DNA of 8,266 bases from GCA-2687515 sp963582805 (GTDB lineage: Bacteria > Pseudomonadota > Alphaproteobacteria > Rhodospirillales > UBA2165): contig CAUZTZ010000184.1 of the NCBI GenBank assembly GCA_963582805.1, positions 1 through 8,266 of the forward strand, given 5' to 3'. Below the pieces are notes generated by a model. It was not told where the DNA came from. It saw only the letters and a list, made by a program, of their open reading frames with translations, and ran no database searches. Below are positions 6,464 through 8,266 of this stretch, piece by piece. The number at the start of each line of letters is the position of its first letter. Position 1 is the first letter of the stretch. The translations under genes were made by a program, and so were the position numbers.

Positions 6464-7116
6464 GCTTCTGGCTCCCGTGCCGGGCTGACGCCGATCATCG
6501 AATCGCGGCTGACCAGTTTGGCCAGGTCCGGCTCGCTCCAGCCATCGGTGCCTTCGGGGCGCACCGGCAATACCAGATAGCGCATGTCGGCGTTGCTGTC
6601 GTGCACCCGGACGGCGACGTCGTCGGCCAGATCGGTGCCGAATTCCTTCAGCACGGCGCGCGGCTCGTTGACCGAGCGGGACCGGTAGGTTTTGCTTTTA
6701 TACCAATCGGGCGGCATGCCGAGGATGGTGCGCGGATAACAGGAGCAAAGCGTGCAGACCACCATATTGTGAACATCGCTGGTGTTTTCGACCACCACCA
6801 GTTCGGCGTCCAGCATCGGAATATCGAATTCCTGAATAGCCTTGGTGCCGTCGGCGAGCAGGCGTTCCTTGAAACCCGGGTTCGCCCAGGCGCGGGCGAT
6901 GATCCGGGCGCCCATATCTTCGGAGCGGGAATCCATAAACTCCAACTGTTCGCGCACATCGCCGGCCTTGATGACGTCCTTTTCGATCAATAGATCGCGG
7001 ATCGCATCGGCCATCAGCACATAGTGATCGTCTTCGTTCACATCGTGACGGCTGTCATCGGACCAAGCCAGCAATTCGTGGCCATGCGCGTTCAGCTCTG
7101 CCGGTTTATCGCTCAT
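6460..7116 (-). CDS. Cobalt-type nitrile hydratase alpha subunit / thiocyanate hydrolase gamma-like subunit (218 aa)
   Basis: Metal-bearing subunit of an enzyme that hydrates nitriles to amides or, in the thiocyanate hydrolase branch, hydrolyses thiocyanate. The metal claw is CTLCSC at residues 121-126 (nt 6739-6756). Thr in the second position is typical of cobalt enzymes (iron enzymes have CSLCSC), and the second and third Cys are normally oxidised to sulfinic and sulfenic acids. Family segments flank it: ARIIARAWANPGFKERLL, DWYKSKTYRSRSVNEPRAVL, and MRYLVLPVRPEGTDGWSE. The residue after CYP is Arg (R129) where nitrile hydratases usually have Trp. Length is between nitrile hydratase alpha (about 205) and thiocyanate hydrolase gamma (243). 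The start ATG overlaps the previous gene's TGA (ATGA, 7113-7116). It is the last gene of a three-gene operon; no activator gene follows. Confidence 0.92.
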   Translation of the reverse strand: MSDKPAELNAHGHELLAWSDDSRHDVNEDDHYVLMADAIRDLLIEKDVIKAGDVREQLEFMDSRSEDMGARIIARAWANPGFKERLLADGTKAIQEFDIPMLDAELVVVENTSDVHNMVVCTLCSCYPRTILGMPPDWYKSKTYRSRSVNEPRAVLKEFGTDLADDVAVRVHDSNADMRYLVLPVRPEGTDGWSEPDLAKLVSRDSMIGVSPAREPEA

Positions 7117-7454
7117 TGGATGATCGCCTTTCTTGGTTCCGGCGCGCCCCCGCCGGCGGGCCTCAGCCAGTGTTCGTACATTTCCAAATCCAGCGTGTCG
7201 CTGGCGTTACCATCGTAGTTGTCCCAAATATGGGTCTGATCGAAGCGCACCCGGTAGAGATGCTTCATCGGCAATCCGTCGAAGCCGTAGGCGCTTTCTT
7301 CCGGGTTCACGAAGGCGCCGCAATAGCGCTCGATAATACCGGTCTTGCCCTTGATATAGTCCGGCGTCCGGCGGTGGCCGGGCGGGTTGGAATCGTGAAT
7401 GCGAACCTGATCGCCGGTCTTGAAGATGGGATCCGTGAGGGGCTCGCCGCTCAT
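7113..7454 (-). CDS. C-terminal half of a split nitrile hydratase beta subunit (thiocyanate hydrolase alpha-like, 113 aa)
   Basis: This equals the SH3-like C-terminal domain of nitrile hydratase beta, encoded as its own protein. It starts MSGEPLTDPIFKTGDQVRI and has the family segment PPGHRRTPDYIKGKTGII (24-41), in which R29 aligns by eye with the conserved Arg (R141 of the Rhodococcus iron enzyme) that bonds the oxidised cysteine ligands. It ends YRVRFDQTHIW...DLEMYEHWLRP, matching the usual last strands. The frame is open up to an ATG at 7544, but I choose 7454: GGGGAG precedes it by about 9 bases, ATGA overlaps the upstream stop, and the extra N-terminal residues read as an Arg/Gly-rich shadow. 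Thiocyanate hydrolase alpha (126 aa) and one of the toyocamycin nitrile hydratase subunits are comparable. Confidence 0.88.
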   Translation of the reverse strand: MSGEPLTDPIFKTGDQVRIHDSNPPGHRRTPDYIKGKTGIIERYCGAFVNPEESAYGFDGLPMKHLYRVRFDQTHIWDNYDGNASDTLDLEMYEHWLRPAGGGAPEPRKAIIQ

Positions 7455-7756
7455 GACTTGCCGCTCCCCGCCGCCCGCATTTCGGCGATGCGCTCGAGCA
7501 CCTCGGCCTTGGTCAAAAGCCCTTTTTCCTCCAACAGATCGCAAACCGCCTCGGACCAGCGCTCGGCATAGCCCCGGTCATAGACCCCCTGCGGCAGGCT
7601 TTCGAGGCAGCGCCGCATTTCGTGGAGGGTGGAATGGCCGCGCGAACGCATGGCGCCGGCAACCGCGTTCAACAACTTGAACCAGGGTTCCATTTCATGG
7701 TCTTCGATGATCATCGGCCCGGCGGGCAAGCCGCCGATATCGTGCACGCCGCCCAT
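7451..7756 (-). CDS. N-terminal half of a split nitrile hydratase beta subunit (thiocyanate hydrolase beta-like, 101 aa)
   Basis: The protein begins MGGVHDIGG, the canonical opening of nitrile hydratase beta. It continues with the helical N-terminal domain: EPWFKLLNAVAGAM, then LHEMRRCLESLPQGVY, where R48 aligns by eye with the conserved active-site Arg (R56 of the Rhodococcus enzyme), then GYAERWSEAVCDLLEEKGLLT, matching 'PYYERY...LMVEKGILT'. One of the paired Tyr of that segment is Ala (A64) and there is a one-residue gap. The chain stops at residue 101, exactly where the interdomain linker would begin in one-piece beta subunits. Start choice is firm: GGGAGGA lies about 4 bases before the ATG, and a promoter sits 34 bases upstream. 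First gene of the operon; the TGA overlaps the next ATG. Confidence 0.88.
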   Translation of the reverse strand: MGGVHDIGGLPAGPMIIEDHEMEPWFKLLNAVAGAMRSRGHSTLHEMRRCLESLPQGVYDRGYAERWSEAVCDLLEEKGLLTKAEVLERIAEMRAAGSGKS

Positions 7757-7789
7757 GGCGTCCTCCCAGCTTAAAATTCGTTGCCGCCG

Positions 7790-7817
7790 ATTATACCCTT
7801 CGTTTGGAAATATTCAA
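7790..7817 (-). promoter_or_regulatory. Candidate sigma70-type promoter of the split hydratase operon
   Basis: Read on the minus strand, TTGAAT (7817-7812) and a perfect TATAAT (7795-7790) are separated by 16 bases. A start of transcription near 7783 would give a leader of about 27 bases containing the GGGAGGA ribosome binding site and the ATG at 7756. It stands in an AT-rich island in otherwise GC-rich DNA. No clear operator repeat was seen. Confidence 0.55.
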
Positions 7818-7889
7818 TTTGCATAGTGGATTCAGGAATTTTCCACCTTGAGACGAGAATAGTTGGTTTTCCAGAGACCAATGCCAATA

Positions 7890-7895
7890 TATAAT
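7890..7895 (+). promoter_or_regulatory. Candidate -10 element for the response regulator gene
   Basis: A perfect TATAAT on the plus strand lies 55 bases before the ATG at 7950. The matching -35 is poor: TTTTCC (7867-7872) at 17 bases, or TTGGTT (7863-7868) at 21. It is back to back with the hydratase promoter within the 193-base gap 7757-7949, so a shared regulator could act on both. Confidence 0.35.
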
Positions 7896-7949
7896 GATAA
7901 TTAATATCAAGTAGTCTGCGCTGCCCGAGGGATCGAATAATTTACCGAT

Positions 7950-8266
7950 ATGACTGATCGGCGGATACTCTATATCGAAGACGATGGGGACGTGGCGGAA
8001 TTATGCTCCGTAATTCTGACCGCAAGGGGTTTCCATGTGGAAACCGCCGCCACCGGCAAGGACGGCCTGAAAACATTTAAAAAGCAGAAAGCCAAAAAGC
8101 AGCCCTTTGACATCGTCCTTCTGGATTACCTGTTGCCCGATATCGATGGTCTTGAGGTGGCCCGGTCCCTGCTCAAATCCACCCCCGATTTGCCGATTGT
8201 GCTGATCACCGCCAAGGGCAGCGAAAAGGTTGCCGCCGAAGCATTATCCATTGGTGTGACCCGGTA
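7950..8266 (+). CDS. Response regulator receiver domain, 3' end outside window (105 codons present)
   Basis: CheY-like phosphoacceptor domain of a two-component system. It opens MTDRRILYIEDDGDVAEL with the acidic pair (E10-D11-D12), has the phosphoacceptor Asp at D59 in FDIVLLDYLLPDIDG, and the switch Thr at T87 in LPIVLITAKG. The conserved Lys of the last loop lies past the window edge. Between helix 2 and strand 3 there is a lysine-rich stretch, KKQKAKKQ (44-51), slightly longer than usual. The start is fixed because a TAA at 7938-7940 closes the frame, but the ribosome binding site is weak. The output domain, if any, cannot be seen; a histidine kinase or HTH domain may follow. Divergent from the hydratase operon, which makes a regulatory link possible but unproven. 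Confidence 0.88.
   Translation, partial: MTDRRILYIEDDGDVAELCSVILTARGFHVETAATGKDGLKTFKKQKAKKQPFDIVLLDYLLPDIDGLEVARSLLKSTPDLPIVLITAKGSEKVAAEALSIGVTR

Noticed and set aside
6739..6756. Iron-type nitrile hydratase
   Set aside because: The claw reads CTLCSC with Thr, the cobalt-type form, not CSLCSC, and the beta-before-alpha gene order also fits cobalt enzymes.
6313..6993. Plus-strand frame of 226 codons across the Ada-like and hydratase alpha genes
   Set aside because: Runs out of frame through the first gene and antisense through the second; no motifs and no ribosome binding site.
7455..7544. Longer N-terminus for the C-half beta subunit
   Set aside because: The added Arg/Gly-rich residues lie antiphase to the end of the N-half gene; the ATGA start with GGGGAG is better.

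Overview
The window is GC-rich and tightly packed, with genes overlapping or separated by a few bases. The style of its proteins, for example the 'TKLESY...GG' ACT domain of the prephenate dehydratase, suggests an alphaproteobacterium, perhaps a marine or soil Rhodospirillales-like lineage. This is inferred from protein style only. No rRNA, tRNA, CRISPR array or insertion sequence was recognised.

Layout. (1) Positions 1-221 are an AT-richer stretch followed by what looks like the last ~35 codons of a Crp/Fnr-type regulator, probably a remnant. (2) Positions 222-2847, plus strand: a thiamine-pyrophosphate enzyme of the acetolactate synthase superfamily, then prephenate dehydratase (pheA). (3) Positions 2851-3375, minus strand: an AhpD/carboxymuconolactone-decarboxylase-like protein without the usual CxxC, divergent from (4) a D-2-hydroxyacid dehydrogenase (3458-4540, plus). 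(5) Positions 4524-5303, minus strand: a two-gene unit of a YCII-like protein and a small SpoIIAA/STAS-like protein. (6) Positions 5434-6463, plus strand: a short-chain dehydrogenase overlapping a small stand-alone Ada-type metal-binding protein. (7) Positions 6460-7756, minus strand: a three-gene nitrile hydratase / thiocyanate hydrolase-type operon. (8) From 7950, plus strand: a response regulator receiver domain that runs off the window.

The most notable part is region 7. Its last gene is an alpha-type subunit with the cobalt-type CTLCSC metal-claw motif. The beta subunit, normally one ~210-residue chain, is encoded as two separate proteins of 101 and 113 residues, split at the interdomain linker. 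All three genes are joined by ATGA stop/start overlaps. This is the architecture of thiocyanate hydrolase (order N-half, C-half, alpha-like) and of the three-subunit toyocamycin nitrile hydratase, not of ordinary nitrile hydratases. The residue after 'CYP' is Arg where nitrile hydratases usually have Trp, which may point to a different, possibly anionic, substrate. No dedicated activator gene and no amidase are visible. A good sigma70-like promoter lies just upstream of the operon, back to back with a candidate promoter for the response regulator.

Most other genes are metabolic enzymes of recognisable family but unknown substrate. The mix of TPP lyase, dehydrogenases, YCII-like and AhpD-like proteins fits an accessory catabolic or detoxification region, but nothing here proves that they form one pathway.
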